A stretch of DNA of 64,000 nucleotides from positions 426,863 through 490,862 of the forward strand of contig NZ_JAINDF010000001.1 of NCBI RefSeq assembly GCF_023006325.1, read 5' to 3'. Position 1 is the stretch's first letter. Each line of letters starts with the position of its first letter. The notes under the pieces are model-generated. The model made no database searches, was not told the origin of the DNA, and saw only the letters and a program-made list of their open reading frames with translations. This document shows, piece after piece, positions 26,261 through 36,175 of this stretch. Made by a program: the position numbers and the translations under genes. This DNA is from Kordiimonas marina. GTDB lineage: Bacteria; Pseudomonadota; Alphaproteobacteria; Sphingomonadales; Kordiimonadaceae.

Positions 26261-26803
26261 CTATGGTTTATGCCCGCCAAGGTGGCGCATCCGGCCCTCG
26301 TCGCGCGTTACAACGCCGACGACATCCGCGGGCGGGATCGGCCCCAAGCGCCCGGAATCTACCGATCCGGGGTGCCCCATCGCCAGATAGCCCTTGAGCA
26401 CGCCGGTGTATTTTTTCATCTGCTTACGGAAATATCCCATCAGGATATAGGGCCTGTCATAGGGCGTCAGCACCTTGACGCCATTGACTGTCAGGCTGCC
26501 GTCATCGCCGACCGCGAGCCTGTCCCCCGGCATCCCCCACACCTGCTTGATCACCAGGTTGTCGCTCTCCTTGGTCTGGAAGACGATATAGTCGTAGCGG
26601 CCAACCTTCACGCAAGCGGGCGAATAGACCTTGATCTCCTGCCCCGGCTTGATAAGGCCCATGAGCGAGGAGCCGAGCACATGCTTGTCGACCTCGGCGC
26701 AACCTTCCGTCCGTGACACGGGCGGCGTGTCAGCGCTTACAAGGGCGGCGAAGAAGAGAGTCTCAAGAAGCATAGAAAGAACCAAAGATTGCCATACACC
26801 CAT
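26261..26803 (-). CDS. S26 family signal-peptidase-like protein
   Basis: Protein of 180 residues related to leader peptidase/TraF. A single hydrophobic N-terminus (LVLSMLLETLFFAALVSA) anchors or exports it. Family boxes are present in degenerate form: GSSLMGLIKPGQ (residues 44-55, with Ser46 at the place of the nucleophile, where the usual motif is S-M-x-P-T), VIKQVWGMPGDRL with Lys86 as general base, and GSVDSGRLGPIPPADVVG for the box usually written NSxDSRxxGP. Leu replaces the usual Met after the nucleophile. The ribosome binding site is poor. It precedes the autotransporter gene on the same strand, so a role in its maturation is conceivable but unproven. Confidence 0.75.
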   Translation of the reverse strand: MGVWQSLVLSMLLETLFFAALVSADTPPVSRTEGCAEVDKHVLGSSLMGLIKPGQEIKVYSPACVKVGRYDYIVFQTKESDNLVIKQVWGMPGDRLAVGDDGSLTVNGVKVLTPYDRPYILMGYFRKQMKKYTGVLKGYLAMGHPGSVDSGRLGPIPPADVVGVVTRDEGRMRHLGGHKP

Positions 26804-26931
26804 AAAAGCGGTTGAAAGCCCCGCGAATTCGCCCCAACACTAGGGAAACAGGCCCGGCAGGACAAGGGCCAGAATGACGCATAAATTTTATGACGCCCCC
26901 TTACTTCAGGCTCAGGAACACAGGCACCTTC

Positions 26932-27534
26932 ATGACCGCGCGCTTTACCCTCAAGGCATTTGCCCTCATCCTTCTTCCGCTTCTTTCCGCCCCCCTGGCA
27001 ACTCCACTGGCAGCCGCCCCTGCCCCGAGTGGAAAATTCTCTGCCACCTACGGCACTGAGCCCGTCAAGGAAGAGCCGGTCAAACCAGACTCGCTCGAGC
27101 AGTTGCGCGCTTCCACCCTCTCGCTGTGGCCGCGCTTCCGCGACACCAGCCAGCAATATTACACTTATGTCCGCGCCGCCGCCGACATGCGCGCCTATTT
27201 TCACAGCTGCACGCGGAACGACCTGACCCCGCACATGAACACAGTCAACCGCCTCGCGGTGAAGTATCTGGAGACCATCGTCACCGCGCATTATGAGGAA
27301 AATGAGTGGGCCGCCATCCATGCCATGACGCCCAAGGAGAAGGCCGCCATCCTGACCGACTTCGCCAATGACGTGCTGGCGTTCGAATATGGCCTGAGCT
27401 TGGCTGCCTTCGAAGCCCGCAAGACCGCCTCAGGCAAGACGCCGCTGGCCTATTGCCAGGGCATCGCGCGTGAATATCAGGCCAACTATATCCCTCTGCT
27501 GGCCACCGCCCGGCGGGAATTGAACGAGAAATAA
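26932..27534 (+). CDS. secreted protein of unknown function
   Basis: Protein of 200 residues with a clear signal peptide (MTARFTLKAFALILLPLLSAPLATPLAAAPA). ATG at 26932 was preferred to one 42 bases upstream because it places the signal sequence at the N-terminus. The mature part is mainly helical, with two cysteines (SCTRND near residue 87 and YCQGIAREYQ near 180) that could form a disulfide in the periplasm. I know no named family. It is convergent with tamB (29 bases between stops) and divergent from the S26-like gene. There is nothing to predict a reaction. Confidence 0.75.
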   Translation: MTARFTLKAFALILLPLLSAPLATPLAAAPAPSGKFSATYGTEPVKEEPVKPDSLEQLRASTLSLWPRFRDTSQQYYTYVRAAADMRAYFHSCTRNDLTPHMNTVNRLAVKYLETIVTAHYEENEWAAIHAMTPKEKAAILTDFANDVLAFEYGLSLAAFEARKTASGKTPLAYCQGIAREYQANYIPLLATARRELNEK

Positions 27535-27563
27535 TAACGCCCCGTCAGCCGTGGACAGGCCCG

Positions 27564-30500
27564 TCAATATTCCCAGAACCACTTGATCTTCAGGCTGCTG
27601 CCGCGCTTCGGCCCCATCTCGGATTCCGCCAGGAACCGCCGGGTGATATTGACCTTGAGCCGCGCGACAGCCTGGGCGGTTGCGGTTGAGGTTTCCACCT
27701 CCAGATAGACATTGTCGCGCAGATATTTGCCGCCGGTCAGCAAGGCCCCATCGCCTTCACCGTCCTCACCGGACGTGATGCTGAGCTTGTCGAGCCCGAG
27801 CTGGCGCCGGAGTTGGCCGATCAGGTCAAACGCGTTCGAGCCCCTGAGACCGTTGAGCGCCACCGCCACCTCGGCGATCTGCAAGGGGGTGAGGTCCGCC
27901 ACTGAGCGGCCGAACAGCACGCGGGACAGGATTTCATCCTCAGCCAGTATCGGCGTCGAGGTCAGGCTGAACTTGGGCGCGGAGACCGGGCCTTCGATCT
28001 TGAGAACAGCCTCAAGCCCCGTGGTCTGATACGTGGCGGTCACCGCGATTTCCGGGTCGACCCGGCGCCCGCCCCTAAAGGTCAGGCTGCCGCTATTGAT
28101 GGTGAATTCCCGGCCGCCCAGCATGAAGGTCCCGCTCGTCAGCGTCATGGCGCCGGTCAGGCGCGGCACGGCGGTGGTGCCGCCGACATGAAGGTCGCCG
28201 TGCCATTCGCTATCGAGCCCACGGCCGCGCACGAACAGATGGCCGGGCAGGGAAACCTGCACGTCCAGGTCCGTCGGCTTGCGCTTGGCGCGCTGGAAGG
28301 CGGTCTCTTCCTCGCTCTCCTCCGGGCTGCCAACTTCAGTCACGTCCATATCGACCACCGAGGTCGGCAGTTCCTTGGGCAACAGGAAGTTGATGGTGCC
28401 GGTCGTGACCGTGCCGCTCAGTTTGCCGCTTGTCCCGCCGCGCTTGTAGCTGAGGTTGGCCGACGCCGTGCCGTCCAGGCTGTCGAGCCGGGCCATATGA
28501 TAATCCTTCAGGCTGACCGACAGCGTGCCCGGGAAGGACAGTTTGGGCGACAGCTCGAACGAGCCATGACCGGTGAGCATCCCGCCGTTGCCGTCGGTCG
28601 CGCTCAGCGCCTTCAACACCACGGCACGGTTATCCCCCGCCAGGTCCAGCTTCAGGTTTTCAGCCACAAGGCCCAGCGTTTCATATTCATAGCGGCCGTC
28701 CTCAAGCGCCAGGCTGCCCGCAAACACCGGGTTCTCCAGGTCCCCCGTCAGCGTCAGCTTGCCGTTGAGCGTGCCTTCGAGCAGGTGGTCCGGCCGCCGG
28801 GCCAGCAGCCATAGGGGCGCGACATCGCCATGCCAGTTGACCGCCATATTAATCGGCGTCCCGGCGCGGATGGCATAAAAGCCGGGGCTTGCGCGTTCGA
28901 CCGGGACCGAACCTGTAACCGTGCCCACGGGCTTACTACCCGCCGCCGCGCTCGCGTCCAGTGTCACCACGCCATCTTTCATATCGGCGCTGGCATTCAG
29001 GCTGTAGGTTTCGTCGCTGCTTGTCAGCGTATCGGTGAAGAAACGGACCCCCGACAGGCTGGCATTCACATGGGCTTCATCCGCGCCTTTCCCGGCCTTG
29101 CGGGCGCGGTGGATTTTGACGTCAGCGTCCACGGCTCCGGCCTTGAAAACCCCGGCCCGCACGGTGTTGACGGCGGTCAGCGGAATATGGCTGAGCTTGG
29201 CCGCGACATCGAGGCCGCCAGCGTCATAGGCGGCATCGAGCATGGCGGTGCCGTCCCCGACCGCAAGCGCTGGCGCCTTGAGCGTCAGCCCCTTGTTCCA
29301 GCCCAAGACGACAGGCACAGTGCTTTCGGTTTTAATGCCGCCATAATCGGCAACGAACCCAAGCGTCACACCGCCTTCAGTTGGCTTGAAGGTGGCATCC
29401 ACCTTGAAGGCATTGGCGAAAAATCCGTCAGTCTGCAGCTTCAGCCCAGCATCCGTGCCGGTATCGCCTTCAAGCGACAGGCTTTCAACCTGCTGTGCGC
29501 CATAATGGAGATGGGCGAGCTTCAGGTCGACCTGATAGCCTTCCTGCCCCGCCTCAGCGCCAAATCCGATCCGTCCTTTCAGGGCCTTGATCAGGACAGG
29601 GAAGCGGCCGGTGACGGCGAGCGACGCATCCGATGCCATCAGGTCCAGCTGGCCCTTGAGCGCGTCCGGCTTGCCGCTGAGGGCCAGCATGGCGCTGGCC
29701 GTACCCTTGAGGCTGAAGGACGGCGCGGTCACCGGTATCATCGTCGCACTCATCATCGCATCCAGCCCATCCGCGCCGGACCATGCGGCTTGGCCGGACG
29801 CTTTCACCGCCGGGCTTGTGAAGGCGATTTTGCCAAGATGCACGGCATCCCCCGTCAGGCTGACATCAGCCCCCAGGCCGACAGGGCCCGATGCTGTCGT
29901 CGCCGTCATCGCCAGGTCACCGTTCCAGCCGCTTTTCGCCGTCTGGTCGGGTTTGAGGGTCAGGACCGCTTTCACGTCCCCCAAAGCAAGGCCGTATCCG
30001 GTGGCCGAGGTCAGGTCGGTCTGAAGCGTCAGCGCCGGGTGCGCAAGCGGCCCGGCAATGCGACCGGCAAGCTGAATGCCGGTGGGGAGCGCCATCGCCC
30101 CTTCGGTGAAAAGCGGCGCATCGCCTTCCATGTCGATATTGAAATTCGCCTTCAGGGCACCGTTCTTGAGGCCGATATTGCCCCCTGCCCCGGACAGATA
30201 TTGACCGGCGAACCTGAGCGTCCCGCCCGAAAGCGCGCCATCGGGGCTAAGGTTGAAATGCCCGAGCAGGCGGGGCGTCTGCCCCACAAGGCCTGTCAGC
30301 GTATCGTTCGCCCAGTCGATATTATGGCCCTCGGCGGCATAGTCGATGCTGAGACCCTTGCCGTCAGCCTGGGTCGCCGCCGTCAGCCGCACATCCGTAT
30401 CCCCGCCGGTGACAACCGCGGGCGCAAACCGGCTGATCAGCGCAGGCGACAGATTGGCATCAAGCGACAGGTCCCCGATGCCGCCCGCTGGTGTCCCGGC

Positions 30501-31976
30501 TGCCTTGAGCTTGCTGAGCGTACCGAAACCGGAGGTCAGCATGACATTGTCGACCCGCCAGGCGCCATCGGTGCGGCGCACATCCCATGTACCGCTACCC
30601 GCCGTGACCGCTGTTTCAAGCGCCCCCGCCCGGGCTTTCGGGCCGTACTGCACCGACGCGAGGCTGAGGTCGTCAAAATCGCCCCCGAGATGATATTGAT
30701 CCAGCTCCACCCCGCCCTTTAGGCTGAAGCCTTCGCCGGTGGCGCCCCACCCGGCCACTTGGTCCGCCGTCACGGTGTAGGTCAGCTTGAAAGCGGGCCA
30801 GCGCAGGTTAAAGCTGCCTTCAAGCTTGGCATCGTCCGCCCGCAAGCCACCGAGGCTGGCCCCGGCCTTGTAACGCGGCGCACTGACAGTCACCAAGCCG
30901 CCTTCAATTCGGCCATCCGCCGACATCGGGCCGGAAAGATGGACTTGTGTGTTGCCGCTGTTCGCATCGAGCGTGACAGAGGCAGGGCTGCCGCCGCCAA
31001 AATTGAGCACCGTCTTCAGCGTCAGGTGCGGGCCGACGAGGCCGCCAAGCTCGGACGGCAGTGCCAGCGCGTGAATGAGGTTTGCCCTAAGGACAAGGCG
31101 GCCAGCACCGGCCTCGGTTTCCGTGCCTTCCACCCTGCCGTCACCCGCGAACGCGGCCCCGGCCTTGATATGGAAACTGCCTTTCCAGGCGGTCAATGCG
31201 CCCGCGCCCGACAGGTCGGCCTTCAAAGCCCCCAAGTCCTCAAGCCCCAACAGGCTGCCGAGCAACCCGTCTTCCGCAGCATCCAGCTTCAGGTCCACCC
31301 CCAGCGTGCGGGCGTCGGCCTGCCAGTCCAGCTGCGCCTGAAGCTTGTCGTTGCCGCTGGCGCTTTCCAGGCCGACCTGGCCCGTGAGGTGGCGGCCATT
31401 GAGCGCAAGGCCACGGCCGTTCAGATGATAGGCATCCGCCGTGTCGCCATAGGTGAACGGGAGGGAAATCTTGTCCAGCTCAACCGCAACCGGCAGGGTC
31501 CAGAGACCGCTGTCGCTTTGGTCTTTGGCGTCATCTTTCTTGGCCGCAGCAGCTGTCGAGGGCATGGGCGGCAGGTGATCAAGCCTGAGGCCCTTGCCCG
31601 CCACCTTATTGATCGCCAGCGTATCGCGGATGAGCGCCAGTGGCCGCCAGTCGAGCGTCAGCTCAGTCGCGCGGAACCAGACACCGCCAGCATCCCGGAT
31701 GGTGACCCCCTCAAGATGAAGTGTGCCGAAGGCATGGCCTTTGACCTTTTTGACATCCAGATCCATGCCCTGCGCATCAAACGCGTGGGACAACGTGTGA
31801 GCCAGCCACAGATGCCCGGGTGTGCTGTCGACCCACAGGGCGAAGCCGCCTACCGACAGCACACCCGCCACCGGCACATAAAGCCCACGCAAAAGCCAGC
31901 GCCGCCACGCGGGACGCGGTGGCTTCGGGGGCTTGGGGGACTTCTTGGGCCCGGGGGTATGCTTGGCGTCTGTCAT
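27564..31976 (-). CDS. tamB: TamB, inner-membrane anchored periplasm-spanning protein
   Basis: Very long protein of 1470 residues. One N-terminal transmembrane helix (LLRGLYVPVAGVLSVGGFALWV) follows a basic, proline-rich start. The rest is repetitive beta structure of the AsmA/DUF748 type, forming a hydrophobic groove. The DUF490 (TamB) domain is at the C-terminus (GHLFVRGRGLDSEWHGDLHVGGT, LTSGTFMLGGREFTINSGSLTFRGG, LFGRSVADLTPLQIAEVAVALNGL), ending WFWEY. TamB works with the outer-membrane TamA in autotransporter assembly and probably carries lipids to the outer membrane. It starts two bases after the tamA stop, so the pair is translationally coupled. The window contains two possible client proteins, at 3227 and 23013. 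Confidence 0.94.
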   Translation of the reverse strand: MTDAKHTPGPKKSPKPPKPPRPAWRRWLLRGLYVPVAGVLSVGGFALWVDSTPGHLWLAHTLSHAFDAQGMDLDVKKVKGHAFGTLHLEGVTIRDAGGVWFRATELTLDWRPLALIRDTLAINKVAGKGLRLDHLPPMPSTAAAAKKDDAKDQSDSGLWTLPVAVELDKISLPFTYGDTADAYHLNGRGLALNGRHLTGQVGLESASGNDKLQAQLDWQADARTLGVDLKLDAAEDGLLGSLLGLEDLGALKADLSGAGALTAWKGSFHIKAGAAFAGDGRVEGTETEAGAGRLVLRANLIHALALPSELGGLVGPHLTLKTVLNFGGGSPASVTLDANSGNTQVHLSGPMSADGRIEGGLVTVSAPRYKAGASLGGLRADDAKLEGSFNLRWPAFKLTYTVTADQVAGWGATGEGFSLKGGVELDQYHLGGDFDDLSLASVQYGPKARAGALETAVTAGSGTWDVRRTDGAWRVDNVMLTSGFGTLSKLKAAGTPAGGIGDLSLDANLSPALISRFAPAVVTGGDTDVRLTAATQADGKGLSIDYAAEGHNIDWANDTLTGLVGQTPRLLGHFNLSPDGALSGGTLRFAGQYLSGAGGNIGLKNGALKANFNIDMEGDAPLFTEGAMALPTGIQLAGRIAGPLAHPALTLQTDLTSATGYGLALGDVKAVLTLKPDQTAKSGWNGDLAMTATTASGPVGLGADVSLTGDAVHLGKIAFTSPAVKASGQAAWSGADGLDAMMSATMIPVTAPSFSLKGTASAMLALSGKPDALKGQLDLMASDASLAVTGRFPVLIKALKGRIGFGAEAGQEGYQVDLKLAHLHYGAQQVESLSLEGDTGTDAGLKLQTDGFFANAFKVDATFKPTEGGVTLGFVADYGGIKTESTVPVVLGWNKGLTLKAPALAVGDGTAMLDAAYDAGGLDVAAKLSHIPLTAVNTVRAGVFKAGAVDADVKIHRARKAGKGADEAHVNASLSGVRFFTDTLTSSDETYSLNASADMKDGVVTLDASAAAGSKPVGTVTGSVPVERASPGFYAIRAGTPINMAVNWHGDVAPLWLLARRPDHLLEGTLNGKLTLTGDLENPVFAGSLALEDGRYEYETLGLVAENLKLDLAGDNRAVVLKALSATDGNGGMLTGHGSFELSPKLSFPGTLSVSLKDYHMARLDSLDGTASANLSYKRGGTSGKLSGTVTTGTINFLLPKELPTSVVDMDVTEVGSPEESEEETAFQRAKRKPTDLDVQVSLPGHLFVRGRGLDSEWHGDLHVGGTTAVPRLTGAMTLTSGTFMLGGREFTINSGSLTFRGGRRVDPEIAVTATYQTTGLEAVLKIEGPVSAPKFSLTSTPILAEDEILSRVLFGRSVADLTPLQIAEVAVALNGLRGSNAFDLIGQLRRQLGLDKLSITSGEDGEGDGALLTGGKYLRDNVYLEVETSTATAQAVARLKVNITRRFLAESEMGPKRGSSLKIKWFWEY

Positions 31977-31978
31977 GA

Positions 31979-33919
31979 TCAGAAACTCTGCCCCAGGCTG
32001 ATGTAGATCGCGAATTTCGGGTCACCGTCCCGTCGGTTGAGCGGCATGGCGACATCAAGCCGGACCGGAGCCACCGAGGTATAGTAGCGCACGCCAACAC
32101 CCGCGCCCCAGCGGAAGCCAGACAGCGTCGCCAGCCGCTTCTGATAGACGTTGCCGCCGTCGATAAAGGGCACGATGCCGATGGTGTCGCTGACCTTAAG
32201 CCGTGTCTCGAAGGAAATCTCCGCAACCGACAGGCCACCCACGGGCGTGCCGTCGGGGTTGATCTCCCCCAGCGCCTGATAGCTATAGCCACGGACCGAA
32301 CCACCGCCGCCCGCGAAGAAGCGTTCGCTGACCGGCAAGCGGTAAAGCGAGGCCCCCCAAATGCTGCCGACCCGGCCCCTGAGCGCCAGCGTCAGCCGGT
32401 CATCCTTCATGAAGGAATAATAACCGGAGGCATTCAGCTCGGCATTGAGGAAGCCAAAACGCTCATCAACCATCGAATAGCTTGGTTTGAGACGGAGGTT
32501 CGCCCGCACGCCGAATTTGGGGTCCAGCAGGTCTCGCGTCGTGTCCCACGTCAGGCCGAGCGGCGCCTGCAGAAGCAGGAAGGCTGCGCTTTTGTCCGTC
32601 TCGAACACCCGGGTCCATTTGACCCCGGTGCCCACCGCGGCGGTCAGGTGCGGGGTAAGCTTGCGTTCGATGCTGCCGCCCGCTTCTGCCAGGTGTGAGA
32701 CATAAGCTGGCGTGTTTTCGCGGCCGACCCGGCTGTAGGCTGTCAGCGTCTGGTCAAACCGGCGGAAGTGCGGCTTGCGGAAGTTGACCTTGATTGCCTG
32801 TTCGGCTTCACCGAAGGCAGCGCCCAGGCGCAGGCTTTCGCCCGCCCCCCACAGGTTGCGGGTGCGCCAGCTTGCCTCGGCCTCGAAGCCTTCGCCGGTC
32901 GAATAGCCGGCGCCGATCTCCACCGCCCGGCGCGGCGCTTCACTCAGCTGCACCAGAAGGGGTACCGGCACGGGGGCTTTCTCCCCAGCCTTTTCGCTGT
33001 CTTTGTCTCCGGCCTTCTCCCCGGTTTTCTCACTGGCCTTTGTCACCTGTGCCTCGGTCGCATCGGGGGCGACGATCACCATCCGGAACAGGCCGGAGGA
33101 CGCCATCCTTTTCCGGAATTCATCCGTATCCAACTGGCTATATAGCGTGCCCGTCTTCCAGGGGACGAATTCATCCAGATACCCGGCCTTGGTTTTCTCA
33201 AGCCCCTTGTAGCGGACCGCCCCGAAGATGGCCTTCGGCCCCGCGTGCAGGTGATAGCTGACGCTCACGCTCTGGTCGCTATGGTCCACGATCACCTTGC
33301 GGTCACCCGCATCCGCAAACGGATAGCCCTTGTTGGTGAGATAGGTGACAAGCCCCTGTTCGGCGCCGACGATATCCTCGGCGCGCGCCGGAGCCCCTAC
33401 CTTGAGCGCGAGCTTGAGCGCGGGATCGAGGTCGGGCCCACCGCCTTCATCGATGGACGCTGTTACCGATTTGATGTGATAGCGCGGCCCCGGATGGACG
33501 ACAATTTCCACCTCGATCCGGCCCTCCTCACGGGCGAGACGGCTGTCGAGCGCGGCAGCATAATAGCCTTCCGAGCGCAGCACCCGGTCGAAACTGTCTA
33601 GGTCCGCGCTGATGCGGCTGTCGAGCCGGGAGAGGGACACCACCGGGTCGTCGCGCTTTTCATAAAGCCGGGAGGATGACCGCAGAAGCGCGCCGAGGGT
33701 GTTTTCGTCGCTGAGCAGCGTCAGGGTGAACTGGAGACGGTAGCGCGGACCGTCCATCGTGGCCGCATTGGCCGCGTATGCGGGGGCCGCAGGGACGGCA
33801 AATACCGCCCACAAACCCGCCAGCATGGCCAGAACCCGTATCTGTTGCAGTTGCAACACCTCAGACACCCTATCCGTTGCCGATGCCACAGCATTACCTA
33901 TCCGGCACACCTTTGTCAC
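31979..33919 (-). CDS. tamA: TamA, Omp85-family outer-membrane assembly protein
   Basis: Omp85 protein of up to 646 residues. Three POTRA domains (to about residue 290, with a low-complexity spacer rich in Glu, Lys and Gly inside) precede a 16-strand barrel. The barrel contains FFAGGGGSVRGYSYQALGE, whose VRGY motif in loop 6 is diagnostic, and ends in SLGQSF with the terminal Phe. The start is uncertain: GTG at 33919 has no ribosome binding site, GTG at 33889 has GGATAGG upstream, and ATG at 33826 begins the signal sequence (MLAGLWAVFAVPAAPAYA). It lies 30 bases behind glgB and could be read through from the glycogen genes. Confidence 0.92.
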   Translation of the reverse strand: MTKVCRIGNAVASATDRVSEVLQLQQIRVLAMLAGLWAVFAVPAAPAYAANAATMDGPRYRLQFTLTLLSDENTLGALLRSSSRLYEKRDDPVVSLSRLDSRISADLDSFDRVLRSEGYYAAALDSRLAREEGRIEVEIVVHPGPRYHIKSVTASIDEGGGPDLDPALKLALKVGAPARAEDIVGAEQGLVTYLTNKGYPFADAGDRKVIVDHSDQSVSVSYHLHAGPKAIFGAVRYKGLEKTKAGYLDEFVPWKTGTLYSQLDTDEFRKRMASSGLFRMVIVAPDATEAQVTKASEKTGEKAGDKDSEKAGEKAPVPVPLLVQLSEAPRRAVEIGAGYSTGEGFEAEASWRTRNLWGAGESLRLGAAFGEAEQAIKVNFRKPHFRRFDQTLTAYSRVGRENTPAYVSHLAEAGGSIERKLTPHLTAAVGTGVKWTRVFETDKSAAFLLLQAPLGLTWDTTRDLLDPKFGVRANLRLKPSYSMVDERFGFLNAELNASGYYSFMKDDRLTLALRGRVGSIWGASLYRLPVSERFFAGGGGSVRGYSYQALGEINPDGTPVGGLSVAEISFETRLKVSDTIGIVPFIDGGNVYQKRLATLSGFRWGAGVGVRYYTSVAPVRLDVAMPLNRRDGDPKFAIYISLGQSF

Positions 33920-33949
33920 CGGAGAAGCGTTACAGGGGCGAAACAGACG

Positions 33950-36142
33950 TTAGTCGCGCTCGTACCGGAACACTGTGGTCGATAAGGGCGGCACGGTGAT
34001 CGAGACCGAATAAGGCTTGATATGCCAGGGCTTGGCTTCCGCCATCACCCCGCCACCGTTGCCAACCCCGGACCCGCCGTAATAGTGCGAATCCGTATTC
34101 AGGACCTCGGCCCAGCGGCCGCCATAGGGTACCCCTACCCGGTAATTGTGGCGAACCATGGGTGAAAAATTACAAACCACTAAACAGGGCCTGTAATCCC
34201 CGCCGCGGCGCAGGAACACCAGGATATTTTCACCGGCGGTAGCGCCGTCCACCCATTCAAAACCCGCGCGTTCGCAGTCCCTCAGATAGAGCGCCGGGGT
34301 GTCACGGTAGAGATGATTGAGGTCTTTGATCAGCGCCTGGATATTCCGGTGCTCGGCATAATCGAGCAGGTGCCAATCGAGGCTATGCTCGGCGTTCCAT
34401 TCCTGTTCCTGCGCGAATTCGCCGCCCATGAACAGAAGCTTCTTGCCCGGGTGCGCCCACATGAAGGCGAAATAGGCGCGCAGGTTCGCGAACTTCTGCC
34501 AGCGGTCCCCCGGCATCCGCGCGAGCAGCGAGCCCTTGCCGTGCACCACTTCGTCGTGGCTGAGCGGCAGCACATAATTTTCGCTGAAGGCGTAATCGAT
34601 CCCGAAGGTCATCTGGTGATGATGGTGGCGGCGGTAGACGCTTTCGCGGCTCATATAATCGAGCGTGTCATGCATCCAGCCCATGTTCCATTTGTAGCCG
34701 AAGCCGAGCCCGCCCGCATCCGTCGGCGCCGAAACACCGGGCCAGGCGGTCGATTCTTCGGCCACGGTCATGATGCCGTCCTGGCTCGCGTACACACGCT
34801 CATTCATGCGTTTGAGGAAGTCGATGGCTTCCAGGTTCTGGTTGCCGCCATACTGGTTCGCGATCCACTCACCATCCTCACGGCTATAGTCCAGGTAAAG
34901 CATGGAGGCGACCGCATCGACGCGCAGGCCGTCCAGATGATATTCCTCCAGCCAGAAGCGGGCGTTGCTGATCAGGTAATTGACCACCTCTCGGCGGCCA
35001 TAGTTGAAGATGAGTGTATTCCAATCCGGGTGATAACCCTTCTTGGGGTCGGCATGGTCAAAGAGGTGCGTGCCATCAAAATGCGCGAGGCCGTGTTCAT
35101 CGGCCGGGAAGTGACCAGGCACCCAATCGAGCAGCACGCCGATGTCCGCCTCGTGGCAGGCATCGACGAAAGCCTTGAAGTCCGATGGCGTCCCGAACCG
35201 GCGCGTCGGCGAATAAAGCCCGATCGGCTGATAGCCCCAGGAGCCATCAAACGGATGCTCCGAGATCGGCATCAGCTCGATATGGGTGAAGCCCATTTCC
35301 TTGACGTAGGGGATAAGCTCCGCCGCCAGATCCCGATAGCCGAGGAAGCCGTTGCCGTCCTTCCGCCGCCAGGAGCCCGCATGGACTTCATAGATGGAAA
35401 TCGGCGCGGCCCGGTGCTGGCGTTCGCCCCGACTTTCCATCCAACCAGCATCGGACCAGCCGTAGCTTGTGAGGTCCCGCACGACCGAGGCGGTGTTGGG
35501 GCGATATTCGGTGCCGAAGGCGAAGGGGTCGGCCTTCAGGGGCAGTTGGTGCCCTTCCTTGCCGTAGATGCAGTATTTATAATGGGTCCCGTCGCCGATC
35601 CCCGGCACGAACAGCTCCCAGATGCCACTGTCCCCGCGGTTGCGCATGGGATGATGGATGCTGTTCCAGTGGTTGAAATCCCCCACCAGCGCCACCTGGC
35701 TGGCGTTCGGCGCCCAGACGGCAAAATGCACACCGTCCACGCCTTCGTGGGTCATAATGTGTGCGCCCAGGCACTGATAGGCCTTTTCGTGCGTACCTTC
35801 GCCGATGAGATAAAGGTCAATCTCCCCCAAAACGGGGCCGAAACTGTAGGCGTCGATAAAGTCCCAAGCTTGGCCGCCATGTTCAGCCTGAAGCCTGTAG
35901 CCGGTTTTGGCTTTGCCCGCCGCCAGCGTACCTTCGAATAGCGCGCCCTTGACCCGTGTGAGCGTGGCAAGCGGGCTTGTGCCCGTGCGGGTAAAGACCT
36001 TGACGCTGTCCGCCCCCGGCACCACGGCGCGAATGACCGTCGTTTTGCCCTCTGCGTGCCGCCCTAGGCGGGAGAAGGGGTCCGGATGGCGACCCGCGGC
36101 GAGGGCATCAATCTCCCATGCCGCCAGTTGAGTTTCGGTCAT
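33950..36142 (-). CDS. glgB: 1,4-alpha-glucan branching enzyme
   Basis: Cytosolic GH13 enzyme of 730 residues that cuts an alpha-1,4 chain and rejoins it by an alpha-1,6 bond in glycogen. The N-terminal carbohydrate-binding modules are followed by the barrel with Asp409 (GLRVDAVAS), Glu462 ([10 protein letters not shown]) and Asp530 ([13 protein letters not shown]), equivalent to Asp405, Glu458 and Asp526 of E. coli. [19 protein letters not shown] and [11 protein letters not shown] are branching-enzyme signatures. The start lies 33 bases after glgP on the same strand. The length, with both N-terminal modules, is that of the E. coli type. Confidence 0.96.
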   Translation of the reverse strand: MTETQLAAWEIDALAAGRHPDPFSRLGRHAEGKTTVIRAVVPGADSVKVFTRTGTSPLATLTRVKGALFEGTLAAGKAKTGYRLQAEHGGQAWDFIDAYSFGPVLGEIDLYLIGEGTHEKAYQCLGAHIMTHEGVDGVHFAVWAPNASQVALVGDFNHWNSIHHPMRNRGDSGIWELFVPGIGDGTHYKYCIYGKEGHQLPLKADPFAFGTEYRPNTASVVRDLTSYGWSDAGWMESRGERQHRAAPISIYEVHAGSWRRKDGNGFLGYRDLAAELIPYVKEMGFTHIELMPISEHPFDGSWGYQPIGLYSPTRRFGTPSDFKAFVDACHEADIGVLLDWVPGHFPADEHGLAHFDGTHLFDHADPKKGYHPDWNTLIFNYGRREVVNYLISNARFWLEEYHLDGLRVDAVASMLYLDYSREDGEWIANQYGGNQNLEAIDFLKRMNERVYASQDGIMTVAEESTAWPGVSAPTDAGGLGFGYKWNMGWMHDTLDYMSRESVYRRHHHHQMTFGIDYAFSENYVLPLSHDEVVHGKGSLLARMPGDRWQKFANLRAYFAFMWAHPGKKLLFMGGEFAQEQEWNAEHSLDWHLLDYAEHRNIQALIKDLNHLYRDTPALYLRDCERAGFEWVDGATAGENILVFLRRGGDYRPCLVVCNFSPMVRHNYRVGVPYGGRWAEVLNTDSHYYGGSGVGNGGGVMAEAKPWHIKPYSVSITVPPLSTTVFRYERD

Positions 36143-36175
36143 ATGGTCTTACCTCAAAATCTTGCGGCCCGAATA

